From SHZI01 sp041396045 (GTDB lineage: Bacteria; Pseudomonadota; Gammaproteobacteria; Steroidobacterales; GCA-2729495), in assembly GCA_041396045.1 (NCBI GenBank), contig JAWKZI010000005.1, positions 1-64,000 of the forward strand: 64,000 nucleotides of DNA, read 5' to 3'. The notes below the pieces were generated by a model, which saw only the letters and a program-made list of their open reading frames with translations, ran no database searches and was not told where the DNA came from. Positions 1-9,000 of this stretch are shown here, piece after piece; positions within the stretch are counted from its first letter, which is position 1, and every line of letters begins with the position of its first letter. A program made the position numbers and the translations under genes.

Positions 1-1098
1 GTCGCGCTGCTCGATATAGCGGGGGTATACCGTGAGGCGTGCAGCAAGCACTTTGCCGGCCGATGCGGTTTCACGCTCCAGTGCATCCACTGCCGGCCAC
101 GGTGATTCCGGATTCACGTGATCCGGTGTCACCGGGGAAACGCCGCCCCAGTCGTTGATGCCCGCAACCAGGATGTCGGCCAGACGACCGGCATTCAGAT
201 TGGGTGGCGCCTGAATGCTCATGTCGGGCCCAAACAGCAGGCGCGTGATGGCGATGGTCCAGCGTAGTTCGTCGATGTCTGCTGCCGGGCTGTCAGCCAT
301 CTGCGTACCGGCCTTCGGTACAAAATTCTGGATGATCAACTCCTGCAGATGGCCGAATTCCAGGTGCAGATCCCGCAGCAACAGCAGAGATTGCAAGCGT
401 TCATCGCGGGTCTCACCGATGCCAATCAACAACCCCGTCGTCAGCGGCACGCGGGCTTCGCCGGCGGCACGGATCGACGCCAGGCGCACTGCCGGATTTT
501 TGTCCGGCGAGCCGTAGTGCGGCCCGCCTTTCTCGCAGAGCCGGGCGGATGCCGACTCCAGCATGATGCCCATTGAGGGCGCCACCGCGCGCAGGCGCTG
601 ATAGTCCTCGCGGGTCAGCACTCCGGGATTCAGATGAGGCAGCAGGCCCGTTTCCTGACGGAGCGCGGCAGCCATTGCTTCCAGGTAGTCCACGGTGGTG
701 CTGTAGCCGAGCTTTGCCAGCGCTTCCCGCGCCACGCGGTAGCGCAGTTCCGGTTTATCGCCGAGTGTGAACAATGCTTCGTGGCAGCCAACGGCCTGGC
801 CAGCACGGCCGATGCTCAGAACCTGCTCTGGAGACAGGTAGGCTGTGGCGAGTCGCCGCGGAGTCTTGGCATAGGTACAGTAGTGGCAGACATCGCGGCA
901 CAGTTCGGTGAGCGGCACAAAAACTTTCCGCGAGTAAGTCACCAGAGTGCCGTGCCCGGCGTCGCGTTGCCGGCTGGCCTCCGCCAGCAGTTCAGGCAGG
1001 GGTGTAGTGGCGAGCTTTCGCGCTTCGGCCAGATCCGGGTGTTCGCTATGACTGTGAATAGTGTTCAGGGCGCATTCCTTAGTGTTGTAGTCCGGCAT
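1..1098 (-). CDS. cofG: FO synthase, CofG part (radical SAM), partial at left edge
   Basis: Makes the deazaflavin FO (7,8-didemethyl-8-hydroxy-5-deazariboflavin), the chromophore of coenzyme F420, together with CofH. About 366 codons are visible before the gene leaves the window. The radical SAM cluster motif CxxxCxxC is at residues 67-74 (CRDVCHYC), followed by CofG-type segments such as TLGDKPE and LLIGIGET. The visible part ends about where a CofG domain ends (TVYPRYIEQ), so I cannot tell a stand-alone CofG from the CofG half of a fused FbiC. The ATG at 1098 lies 12 bases after the cofC stop, so the gene is probably cotranscribed with cofC, cofD, cofE and npdG. The visible frame is intact, unlike its neighbours. 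Confidence 0.9.
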   Translation of the reverse strand, partial: MPDYNTKECALNTIHSHSEHPDLAEARKLATTPLPELLAEASRQRDAGHGTLVTYSRKVFVPLTELCRDVCHYCTYAKTPRRLATAYLSPEQVLSIGRAGQAVGCHEALFTLGDKPELRYRVAREALAKLGYSTTVDYLEAMAAALRQETGLLPHLNPGVLTREDYQRLRAVAPSMGIMLESASARLCEKGGPHYGSPDKNPAVRLASIRAAGEARVPLTTGLLIGIGETRDERLQSLLLLRDLHLEFGHLQELIIQNFVPKAGTQMADSPAADIDELRWTIAITRLLFGPDMSIQAPPNLNAGRLADILVAGINDWGGVSPVTPDHVNPESPWPAVDALERETASAGKVLAARLTVYPRYIEQRD

Positions 1099-1110
1099 GA
1101 ATGGTCCGGA

Positions 1111-1786
1111 TCACATTTTTCCAAGCCGCTGGCTGATGCCACTGGACTTCAGCCAGGCAAGCGTCGCACAGGCGATGCGCTGGCTCAGCAGCCAGCGCAT
1201 ATCATCCGGCGTGTCCACGTCGCGTGCAAATGCCGGCAGGCGGCATTCCGTGGCGACCGCACCGGCCTGACGGGCAGCTTCCAGGTGCCGATCAGCACTG
1301 GCCGGCCCATACAGTAGCGGAATGACGGTCGGTGGACTCAGTACCAGCGCGTTGCTGCCGCCGTCCGTGGCCGCACGACAGACCGTGACGCCGCTGGTGT
1401 GGCTATCCAGCAATGCCGCGATATCTGCCGACGAGATCGTTGGCAGGTCCGTTGGCAGCACCAGCAGGTGCCGGACGCCGTGCGAGGCGAGATCCGCTGC
1501 GGCCCGCCCGAGCCCGTCCCGGAAATCTTCATCGGGCAGTTCGGTATACAGCCGGGTGGATCCACTGTAGCCAGCCGTGCCAGCGTCGATCAATGCATGG
1601 ATATGGGGTTCCCGGGAGAGTATTGCAATGCCACTGATTTCGGGAGCGGAGGTCAGGGCCCGCAGCACATCCCGAGCCATCTCCTCGGCCAGGCGTGCAC
1701 ACTCATCGCGTGACAATAATGGTAGCCAGGCGCGTCTTGGCATCCGCGAACGGCTTGATTGGCACCAGTGCCCAGGCAGCCGGCAT
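1111..1786 (-). CDS. cofC: 2-phospho-L-lactate guanylyltransferase-like CofC, one frameshift
   Basis: Activates the phospho-acid (2-phospholactate, phosphoenolpyruvate or 3-phosphoglycerate depending on lineage) with GTP for transfer to FO. The proper N-terminus starts at the ATG at 1786 and carries the nucleotidyltransferase signature ALVPIKPFADAKTRLA. The reading then moves by one base near 1716-1720 into the frame beginning LLSRDECARLAEEM, which runs to the stop at 1111 and includes LPTDLPTIS and DGGSNAL. Combined length is about 225 residues, normal for CofC. The start lies 3 bases past the cofD stop. The single indel near an ATTATT run looks like a sequence error, but true inactivation cannot be excluded. 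Confidence 0.8.
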
Positions 1787-1789
1787 GGT

Positions 1790-2716
1790 TCAGCGGGTGC
1801 CGCAGTGCTCCAGCGCGAACTCTGCCAGGTGTGGCGGTCCGGTAGCGATGTCATGACCGTTTGCGTAGCACCTACAGACCGCTGCACCAGCATCGCCTTC
1901 GCGACGGTCGACGTCGTCGAGGATGAATCCATCGAGCAGCCCCTGATAGTGATGCGCGATCGCAGAGGCTGTTACGCAGCCCGAGCCTGGGCCGCGAGTT
2001 TGGCTGTCGGACCTTTAAGGCGCGACCACCGACGATTGGCGAAATCGCAATGACGGGTGCCGTAGATGAGCGTATGCAGCAGCCAGCGATGGAATTGCCA
2101 GTATGGGGTCGATGCTGAGCCACGGATTGGATGGCGCAATGAAAATTGCCGCCAGGTCGGGGTCAGTCAGCAGGCTGGCCAGGGCGGTACGGTGGCGCTC
2201 GTGACCTCATTCTCCTCATGGCGCACGGCTGTCACTCGCTCGGCGCGGCGCCGTACAGTAGTCCTGAAAATCCAGCGTGCCGGCATCAGTGTCCACTACA
2301 GTTCTGATTGAAGCATCCGACATCGGCAGCAGGTCGGCGGTGACGCCGAGTCGGGTACACAAATGGCGTGTCACTGCCGTCAGCGTGAGACCTTCTGCCA
2401 GCAACCGGGTTCTCTCAAGGTGAGTGGCAAGGTCGCGGTCGCCGAGTCTGAACCACGTATCGCCGCCCAGCGCATCCAGCCCGGCCAGGCAGTTCCACGA
2501 CTCATCGCGGCGGCCCCAGCCGGTTTCTTCGTTCACGATGCCGGCCAGCGTGTACATCAGAGTGTCCAGATCCGGCGATATCGCCAGGCCCAGATGCCGG
2601 AAATCGTCGCCGGTATTGGCAATGATCGTCAGTTGTTCGGCATGCAGTACATGCGACAGGCCCAGAGCCAGCTTGGCTCCGCCCACGCCACCCGACAGCA
2701 ATACATAGCGTTTCAT
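1790..2716 (-). CDS. cofD: 2-phospho-L-lactate transferase CofD/FbiA, several frameshifts
   Basis: Transfers the activated phospho-acid from CofC's product onto FO. The N-terminal 155 or so residues are in one frame and unmistakable: LLSGGVGGAKLALGL, then IANTGDDF and SPDLDTLMYTLAG. Downstream similarity continues in other frames: ISPIVGGRALKG near 2010-2040, GLLDGFILDDVD near 1920-1960, a TQTVM segment near 1860, and LAEFALEHC before the TGA at 1790-1792. At least four indels are needed, yet total length (about 308 codons) matches the family. The ATG at 2716 overlaps the cofE stop by 4 bases. Conserved residues lie on both sides of every break, which favours indel errors over an old pseudogene. 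Confidence 0.8.
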
Positions 2717-3477
2717 CGAAACAGATCTTCGTGCGGCGCCCGCAAGACAGTCTGTGCAGTCTGCCCTGTTTGCTGTGCATAGCCACCACGAATCAATACC
2801 AGAGGTGTGCCTTCTGCGGCTTCACCCATGACCAGCACCGCCGCCGCAGCCAGACTGTCCGCAACGGCCACTTCGCTCACCTGCAACGGCCTGCCGAAGA
2901 GGTCTGCGCGGCCACGCAGATCGTTCAATGCGACAACACCGGCGGTGCCAATTGCCGTGCCCAGGGTTCCAAGTCGCCATGGCCGGCCTATGCTGTCGGT
3001 GACAATGACACCAAGCTGGCCACCGAATTCCGCCATCAGGTGATTTCGCAGTTGCATGGCAGAGGCGTCCGGATCTACGGGCAGCAACAGTGCACAGTCA
3101 TCGCTGTCTTCAATATTTGAACGGTCGATGCCGGCATTGGCCAGGATGATGCCGGTGTTGTGCTCACTGATGATCACGCCCGGACTCACGCGGATGATCG
3201 CGCGGGATTCCCGGAGGATCAGTTCGACGACCCGGGGATCCTTGTTCGCCCTGGCCGCGATTTCCTGTGCCCGGGCTGATGCCGATACTGTGCCCAGTTC
3301 GACGACCCGACCCTCTGCCTTGGACACAATTTTCTGGGCAAGAGCAATGACGTCGCCACTGGCGGGGAGTTCGCCGGCTGCGCGCAGTGACCGGGCGATC
3401 AGCGCCGCAAGGTCAGCCGAGGTCATGGGTCCGACCAGCGGCAGGCCGGGAATGGAGACCAGTCGAAGTTCGCTCAC
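2713..3477 (-). CDS. cofE: coenzyme F420-0:L-glutamate ligase CofE
   Basis: Adds the gamma-linked glutamate tail to F420-0 using GTP. The frame is intact over 254 residues with the CofE hallmarks SIPGLPLV near the start, AQKIVSKAEGR, DSIGRPWRLGTLGTAIG and the C-terminal LIRGG. It is the ligase domain alone, without the nitroreductase-like second domain of actinobacterial FbiB. I choose the GTG at 3477 (VSELRLVSIPG) because the family begins here. The longer frame starting at 3552 overlaps the upstream npdG tail. Its stop overlaps the cofD start (ATGA), implying translational coupling. Confidence 0.88.
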   Translation of the reverse strand: MSELRLVSIPGLPLVGPMTSADLAALIARSLRAAGELPASGDVIALAQKIVSKAEGRVVELGTVSASARAQEIAARANKDPRVVELILRESRAIIRVSPGVIISEHNTGIILANAGIDRSNIEDSDDCALLLPVDPDASAMQLRNHLMAEFGGQLGVIVTDSIGRPWRLGTLGTAIGTAGVVALNDLRGRADLFGRPLQVSEVAVADSLAAAAVLVMGEAAEGTPLVLIRGGYAQQTGQTAQTVLRAPHEDLFR

Positions 3478-3496
3478 TGATATGCCGGAATGGCGT

Positions 3497-4173
3497 TCAG
3501 GTTGCGTCAGCCGGAATGCCGGTGATGCGCAAGCCGGTATGTACGCCACCATAACGCTTGTTCATGAAAATCAGTACGGAAGTCAGTGCTTCTGCCGCCG
3601 CGGAATTTTCCAGTGAGCCGGCATGCCATGCGCGCAGACCAGCGGCGCGGGCCAGTTGCACGACCGCCTCGCGCGATTCAGCCTTGTTCCCCGTGACCAG
3701 CACGTCGCAATCCAGAACTTCATCCGTGTGCAGGGAATCTGCAGCCACGTTATGAAATGCCGCGACGACGGACGCTTCCTCACCGGCAATCTCCTGGGCA
3801 ATCAGCGCAGCAGAGCCCTCTTGGGGAGCTGTACGCGAGCCACACGCGGGGGCATCAGCGGTACGGTCGTGTCGACAGGATCTTGCCAGCCAGTGCCGGC
3901 TGGATCTCCGTCAGGGTGGGGCGTTGATGGATAGGGCACAGTCAGAACCACGATTGCCCCGGCCCGTGCAGCCTCCAGGTTGCCCAGGCCCTGCACGTCG
4001 GCATCCGGGAACATGCTGCGCAGCTCAGCCGCAGCGGTTGCCGCCTTGTCTGCGTTTCGCGAGCCAATCACCACGGGCAGGCCGGCCTTGATCCAGCGAC
4101 GTGCCAGGCCGCCCCCCAGGGCGCCAGTGCCTCCCACGATGCTGATCGTGCCGAATTGGCGGTTGGCTGTCAT
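3497..4173 (-). CDS. npdG: NADPH:F420 oxidoreductase (NpdG/Fno type), frameshifted
   Basis: Exchanges hydride between NADPH and F420, supplying F420H2 to dependent reductases. The N-terminus has the Rossmann motif GGTGALGGGLARRW and the NADP-binding segment IGSRNADKA. Later family segments, LTVPY, TEIQPALAGK, VDTTVPLMPP, FHNVAAD, DCDVLVTGN and HAGSLENSAAAE, are spread over three frames, with breaks near 3925, 3890 and 3825. Combined length is about 225 residues, normal for the family. First gene of the minus-strand F420 operon, 19 bases before cofE. Its presence implies that F420 is used as a redox carrier here. Confidence 0.82.
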
Positions 4174-4374
4174 AGGGCACTGGCTCCAGCGGTACAGGAT
4201 ATAAAACGAACGATGTTACTGACCGCCCGCCGGCCGCACAAATCGGCTGGCCACCGTGGCGGGGGTAGTGCAGAATGCCTGTCCGCTCCCACAATTTCAG
4301 TAAAAGTACAAGCCCCGGTCGACGTCAGCCATCCCGTGATGGTCGACATCGGCAAGCGGCGAAGCAATAAATCT
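4174..4374. promoter_or_regulatory. divergent intergenic region between the F420 operon and queD-NRPS operon
   Basis: Two hundred bases separate the npdG start (minus) from the queD start (plus), so promoters for both units should lie here. I see no convincing -35/-10 pair. I also find no preQ1 riboswitch-like pseudoknot upstream of queD. A GTCGAC word occurs twice within 30 bases, flanking GTCAGCCATCCCGTGATG; this could be an operator but is weak. Confidence 0.3.
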
Positions 4375-4755
4375 ATGGAGATCTTCAAGGAGTTCGTCTT
4401 CGAGGCTGCGCATCGGTTGCCCAATGTTCCGCCCGAACACAAGTGCAGCCGGCTGCATGGCCATTCCTGGCGAGGTGTGATTTATGTCCGCGGGCCGATC
4501 GATGCCCGTACGGGCTGGATCATGGACTTCGCCGAGATCAAGGCAAAATTTTCCCCGATCTACGAGACACTCGATCATCACTACCTGAACGACATTCCTG
4601 GTCTGGAAAATCCCACCAGTGAAATGGTTGCCCGCTGGATCTGGCAGCAATTGAAACCGTCCCTGCCGGAGTTGTCGAAAGTCATCGTGCATGAAACCTG
4701 TACCAGCGGTGCGATCTATACGGGCAACGACAGCGACTCTGAATATCGGTCCTGA
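4375..4755 (+). CDS. queD: 6-carboxy-5,6,7,8-tetrahydropterin synthase QueD
   Basis: Converts dihydroneopterin triphosphate (the FolE product) to 6-carboxytetrahydropterin on the way to preQ0 and queuosine; homologues make 6-pyruvoyl-tetrahydropterin. 126 residues, very like E. coli QueD. Zinc ligands are His13 (EAAHRLP) and His28/His30 (LHGHSW), and the catalytic Cys24 lies in EHKCSRLHGH. DFAEIK, LDHHYLND, ENPTSE and HETCTSG follow. The frame extends upstream to 4156 but homology begins at the ATG at 4375. It lies 38 bases before the deaminase-MT-NRPS set on the same strand. It may be housekeeping or may feed the NRPS pathway. Confidence 0.92.
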   Translation: MEIFKEFVFEAAHRLPNVPPEHKCSRLHGHSWRGVIYVRGPIDARTGWIMDFAEIKAKFSPIYETLDHHYLNDIPGLENPTSEMVARWIWQQLKPSLPELSKVIVHETCTSGAIYTGNDSDSEYRS

Positions 4756-4793
4756 GCAGCAAGTCGGCAAACGGACGGGACGAGGCGGTGAAT

Positions 4794-5270
4794 GTGGGCG
4801 AAAGCTACCAACTCGCGGCCATGCAACAGGCCCTGGCAACTGCCCGACGTGGCCAGTATGCCGGCGAGCCACCGGTCGGCGCCTGCCTTGTGCATGACGG
4901 CGAGGTGATTGCCGTGGCTCACACAGGCGTGGTTGCCGGCCCGGACGCGACGGCGCATGCCGAGATGCTGGCCTTGCGAGCGGGCTGCCAGCACCTGCGC
5001 ACTGCCCGCCTTGCCGACTGCGAACTGTTCGTCACTGTTGAACCCTGTGCCATGTGCCTGGCGGCAGCCTGCTATGCCGGAATCACCCGGATATATTTTG
5101 GTGCGCCGCTGGAAAGCCTGGACCAGATCACCGGTGCCGAATTGCGCGGTCCAGTGCCAGGCTACCTGCAGGTTTCCGGAGGCTTGCTCGCAGCAGAAAG
5201 TGAATTGCTGCTTCGGGAGTGGGCGGATGCTCGTGGCGCGCAGTCGTCACGGCAATCTCCTATGCGTTGA
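4794..5270 (+). CDS. CMP/dCMP-type zinc deaminase (nucleobase or tRNA adenosine deaminase family)
   Basis: Hydrolytic zinc deaminase of the TadA/guanine-deaminase superfamily, about 158 residues. HAE (residues 55-57) and PCAMC (84-88) give the zinc ligands and the proton-shuttling glutamate; EPPVGACLV is the usual N-terminal signature. The substrate cannot be read from the sequence. Candidates are tRNA A34, free guanine or another heterocycle. I prefer the GTG at 4794 because GAGG at 4782-4785 is well spaced for it; GTG 4788 is possible. Its TGA overlaps the next ATG (TGATG at 5268-5272), so it is translationally coupled to the methyltransferase and NRPS. That is not usual for housekeeping tadA and suggests a tailoring or precursor role. 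Confidence 0.75.
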   Translation: MGESYQLAAMQQALATARRGQYAGEPPVGACLVHDGEVIAVAHTGVVAGPDATAHAEMLALRAGCQHLRTARLADCELFVTVEPCAMCLAAACYAGITRIYFGAPLESLDQITGAELRGPVPGYLQVSGGLLAAESELLLREWADARGAQSSRQSPMR

Positions 5271-6037
5271 TGGTTGTACGGCCTCCGGCTCCCGACGCAG
5301 CTTACGACGCGATAGCGCAGGACTATCAGCGCACCAAGAGTTCGCCGGTGCGGGCGGCTATCGAAACCTGGACACTGGACCGGTTGCTCGGCGATTGTAG
5401 GGCACTTGCAGTTCTCTATGCCGGATGTGTTGATGGATATCACGCGCGCCGGCTGTGTCAGGCCGGCGTGGCGCAGATTGCCGGTGTGGATGTGTCGCCG
5501 GCGATGATTGAACTGGCGCGTGATGCCGAGCAGGCCGCGCCGCTGGGTATCCACTATTCCTGTGCAGCTATCGAGAATTTGCCCGACCTTTACTGTAATG
5601 CCGGTTTTGATGTTGTCCTGGCCTCCTACCTGTTGCACTACGCACCCACCATCGATGTTCTGGCCCGAATGTGCCAGCGTCTGGCACGCGCACTGAAGCC
5701 CGCGGGCCGGCTGGTTGCCCTCACCGAAAATCCCGATCAACAAGCTGCAGACTATGCGGGCTACGCGCCCTATGGGTTCGACAAGCAGGCGATGGAGCCG
5801 CAGCACGAGGGTAGCCGCATCCGTTACGGTTTGGTTTCCGGGCGGCAACTCATTAATTTGGACACGTGGTGGTACAGCCGGCAGAGCTATCAATCCGCTC
5901 TTGAAGCTGCCGGCTTTGGTGAAATCCACTGGCATCCACTGGAGCTTGACCCGTCTGTGTCCGCACCAGACTTCTATGCCGACTACCTGCGTAATCCTCC
6001 GGTGTTGGGATTGACGGCGGTCAAGCGCAGCCGGTGA
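5270..6037 (+). CDS. class I SAM-dependent methyltransferase
   Basis: 255-residue Rossmann methyltransferase. The SAM-binding motif I is degenerate (VLYAGCVDG, residues 48-56), followed by the acidic residue at 74 in GVDVSPAMIELA and a motif IV-like LASYLLHYAPT. The N-terminal YDAIAQDYQRTK resembles small-molecule methyltransferases of the type found in toxoflavin and related pathways, from memory rather than from a search. Start is the ATG at 5270, overlapping the deaminase stop. The TGA at 6035-6037 overlaps the NRPS1 GTG start by 4 bases. Tight coupling on both sides makes it a probable precursor or tailoring enzyme of the NRPS product. Confidence 0.8.
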   Translation: MVVRPPAPDAAYDAIAQDYQRTKSSPVRAAIETWTLDRLLGDCRALAVLYAGCVDGYHARRLCQAGVAQIAGVDVSPAMIELARDAEQAAPLGIHYSCAAIENLPDLYCNAGFDVVLASYLLHYAPTIDVLARMCQRLARALKPAGRLVALTENPDQQAADYAGYAPYGFDKQAMEPQHEGSRIRYGLVSGRQLINLDTWWYSRQSYQSALEAAGFGEIHWHPLELDPSVSAPDFYADYLRNPPVLGLTAVKRSR

Positions 6038-9000
6038 TTCGTAGCAGCCAAAATCCGGCCGATGTCGTCGGCTGCGTCGGGTTACTGCCACAGCGCTTTG
6101 AGACGCTGGCTGCTCACCACCCGCAGGCGCCGCTGGTGGCTTACGGCGAATGGCGTCTGAACTACGGCGACGTCAACGGAGCCGCCAACCGGCTTGCGCA
6201 CCGATTGATCGGTCTTGGAGTTGCCGCCAACGTACCGGTGGGCCTGAGTCTGGAACGTGGCCCTGATCTGCTGGTGGCGATTCTCGCAGTACTTAAAGCC
6301 GGTGGCGCCTATGTCCCGCTGGATCCGCACTGGCCTGCCGATCGGTTACGGCATATGTCCGAAGCGGCGCGGCCCGCCGTTTTCGTCACACGTACGGCCT
6401 TTCGCAGCCAGTTGCCGGTAACCGCCAGTGCTGTGATTGACCTGGATCGCGACCAGTCGTCGATTGCCCGTGAACCAGCCAGCAACCCCGGCATCACCAT
6501 CGATGCCGGGCAGTGGTGCTACGTGCTGTTTACCTCCGGCTCCACCGGAACACCGAAGGGCGTTCCGGTCACGCACGGGAATCTTGCCGCTCTGTTCCCG
6601 CCGTTGACAGCGGCACTGGACCTGGGCCCGCAGGATGTGTGGACCTGGTTCCATTCCGCATCTTTCGGCTTCTCGGTGTGGGAGATGTGCGGCGCACTGC
6701 TGCACGGGGCTGCATTGGTCATCGTGCCCGAACACATCCGCCAGGATCCGGTGGCACTCGGCGAACTGCTGGTAGACGAACAGGTCACGGTGTTCAGCCA
6801 GACGCCGTCGGCCTTCCGTCGCGTTCTGCACGAGCCCCGTTTTCATGCCAGCGTGGCTGCCAGTCCACTGCGCTATCTGGCTCTCAGCGGAGAGGCGATT
6901 CGCCGTGACGACATTAGTGGATGGCTGAACCATCGCCATAAAGCCCGGCTGATCAACTCCTATGCGATCACCGAAACAGCCGGCCAGGTGGCTCTGCGGA
7001 TCTATGGTGCTGACGATGCCACCGAGGCCGGTGCCCGCAATCTGGGTCAACCGCTGGCCGGACGCCACGTACTGGTTCTGGATTCATCGGGTCAGCCGCT
7101 GCCGGCAGAAACGCCTGGTGAATTGTGGGTGGGTGGTGACCTTGTCGCACCCGGGTACCTGTACGCGCCAGAGCTTGCGACACGCTGTGTAGAGATGGCA
7201 GTGCCGAAGCATGGCGTGTTGCACGGCTATCGAACCGGCGACCGGATGCGCCAGTTGGTCGATGGGTCGCTGGAGTACCTGGGCCGCATCGACGCACAAC
7301 TCAAATTCCGCGGTTATCGCATTGAGCCAGGCGATATCGAAACGGCATTGCGCGACCATCCCGGTGTTCTTGATGCCGCGGTCGGCGTGCGTCCGGATGC
7401 TGCGGGCAATCAGCGACTGACCGCATGGGTTGTACGGGGTGCCGGATTCGGGGGCGAATCACCCACTATCGGGCAAGCTGAATTCTGGCCATCGCTGGGT
7501 GCCTACGGTATCTACGATGCATGGCTCTACGGCCTGATGAATACCGAGCCGCAACGTCTGGCGGCCTATCGCGCGGCCTTCGCCGACGCGGTGCCGGGCA
7601 AGGTTGTGCTGGATATAGGCACCGGCCAGGACGCCGTGCTGGCGCGTTTGTGCGTCGAGGCTGGCGCCACACATGTTTACGCGGTCGAAGTGCTCGAAGA
7701 GCCGGCCCGTCGGGCGGCGCAACTGGTGCAGGAGCTGGGTCTCGCTGATCGCATCACGGTACTGCCGGGCGATATTGCGGAGCTTGAGTTGCCTGTCGCA
7801 GTGGATGTCTGTACGCAGGGCATCATCGGTAACATCGGCAGCGCCGACGGCATTGCCCCGGTCTGGAACAGTGCGCGGCGGCACTTCTCCGCCGATTGTG
7901 TTCCGGTTCCCGCACGTTGCGTGACGCGTATCGCCGCGCTGGAGTTGCCCGCAAAGGCGCGCGAGCAACCGGTGTTTGGCCCACTGGCCACTGACTATGT
8001 GCAGCGTCTGTTCAACTCCATTGGACAACCCTTCGACTTGCGCCTCTGCCTGCGCAATGTGGCGCCCTCAGCCCTGCTGAGCAGCTCCGCTGACTTTGAA
8101 GTGCTCGATTTTTCCGGTGAACTCGCTGCCGGCCACACTGGTAGCGCAGAGCTGGCCTTCACCCGTGACGGCCTGTTCGATGGGTGTCTGTTGTGGACTG
8201 TAGTCGATGTAGCCGACGGCCATTCGGTTGACTATCTGCGTGAGCAGCAGGCCTGGTTGCCGGTCTATCTGCCGCTGGCCGACGAGCCGGTGCCGGTACG
8301 ACGCGGGGAGACCGTGCACCTGGCCTGGCAGATGTTGCTGGAGTCAGACAGCCGCTTTCCGGACTACCGGATCACGGCACGACTGCATGGCGTCGAATTC
8401 AGCCACCAGTCGTGTCATCGCGGGCATACAGTTGGCGCAACCCGGCTGCATCGACAACTGCTTGCACCGATTTCTGAAGCGCTGCCGGATGCCCGGCCGA
8501 TTGTGGGTACGGCCAGCAATCAGTCGTTGTCCGTTACCGGGCTTCGACACTGGTTGCAAAGTCGTGTGCCCGAGCATCTGGTGCCGCAGAGCTGGGTCTT
8601 TTTGCCCAGGTTGCCACTGGGGCCTGGCGACAAGCTGGATAGAGATGCCTTGCCGGCGCCGGATGGACTGCGGCCGGCACTCGCACAGCCAGCCGTCGCT
8701 CCACGCTCTGCAGCCGAGGTTGCCATGGCGGCGTTGTGGACGGAAGTCCTGGGACTGGAATCCCTGGGAGTCGCCGATGATTTTTTCGAGCTGGGAGGCG
8801 ACTCTATAGCGGCTGTGCAGTTGATCACCCGGCTGCAGCGCTGGCTGGATGCCAACCTGCCGTTGGCAGCGTTATTTGCAGCGCCAACCATAGCGGATCT
8901 GACGCATTACATTGAAGACAAGTTCGCCGGGCCGCTGGCCGCGGCACTTCAGCGTACGGCTGGCACATCACTGATGCCGGAAGCGAAAGCAGAACTGGCA

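Noticed and set aside
4200..4374. preQ1 riboswitch upstream of queD
   Set aside because: I looked for the short pseudoknot with an A-rich tail before the ATG and did not find it.
5162..6091. 309-codon minus-strand open frame opposite the methyltransferase
   Set aside because: No homology; the plus strand has coupled start/stop overlaps and methyltransferase motifs.
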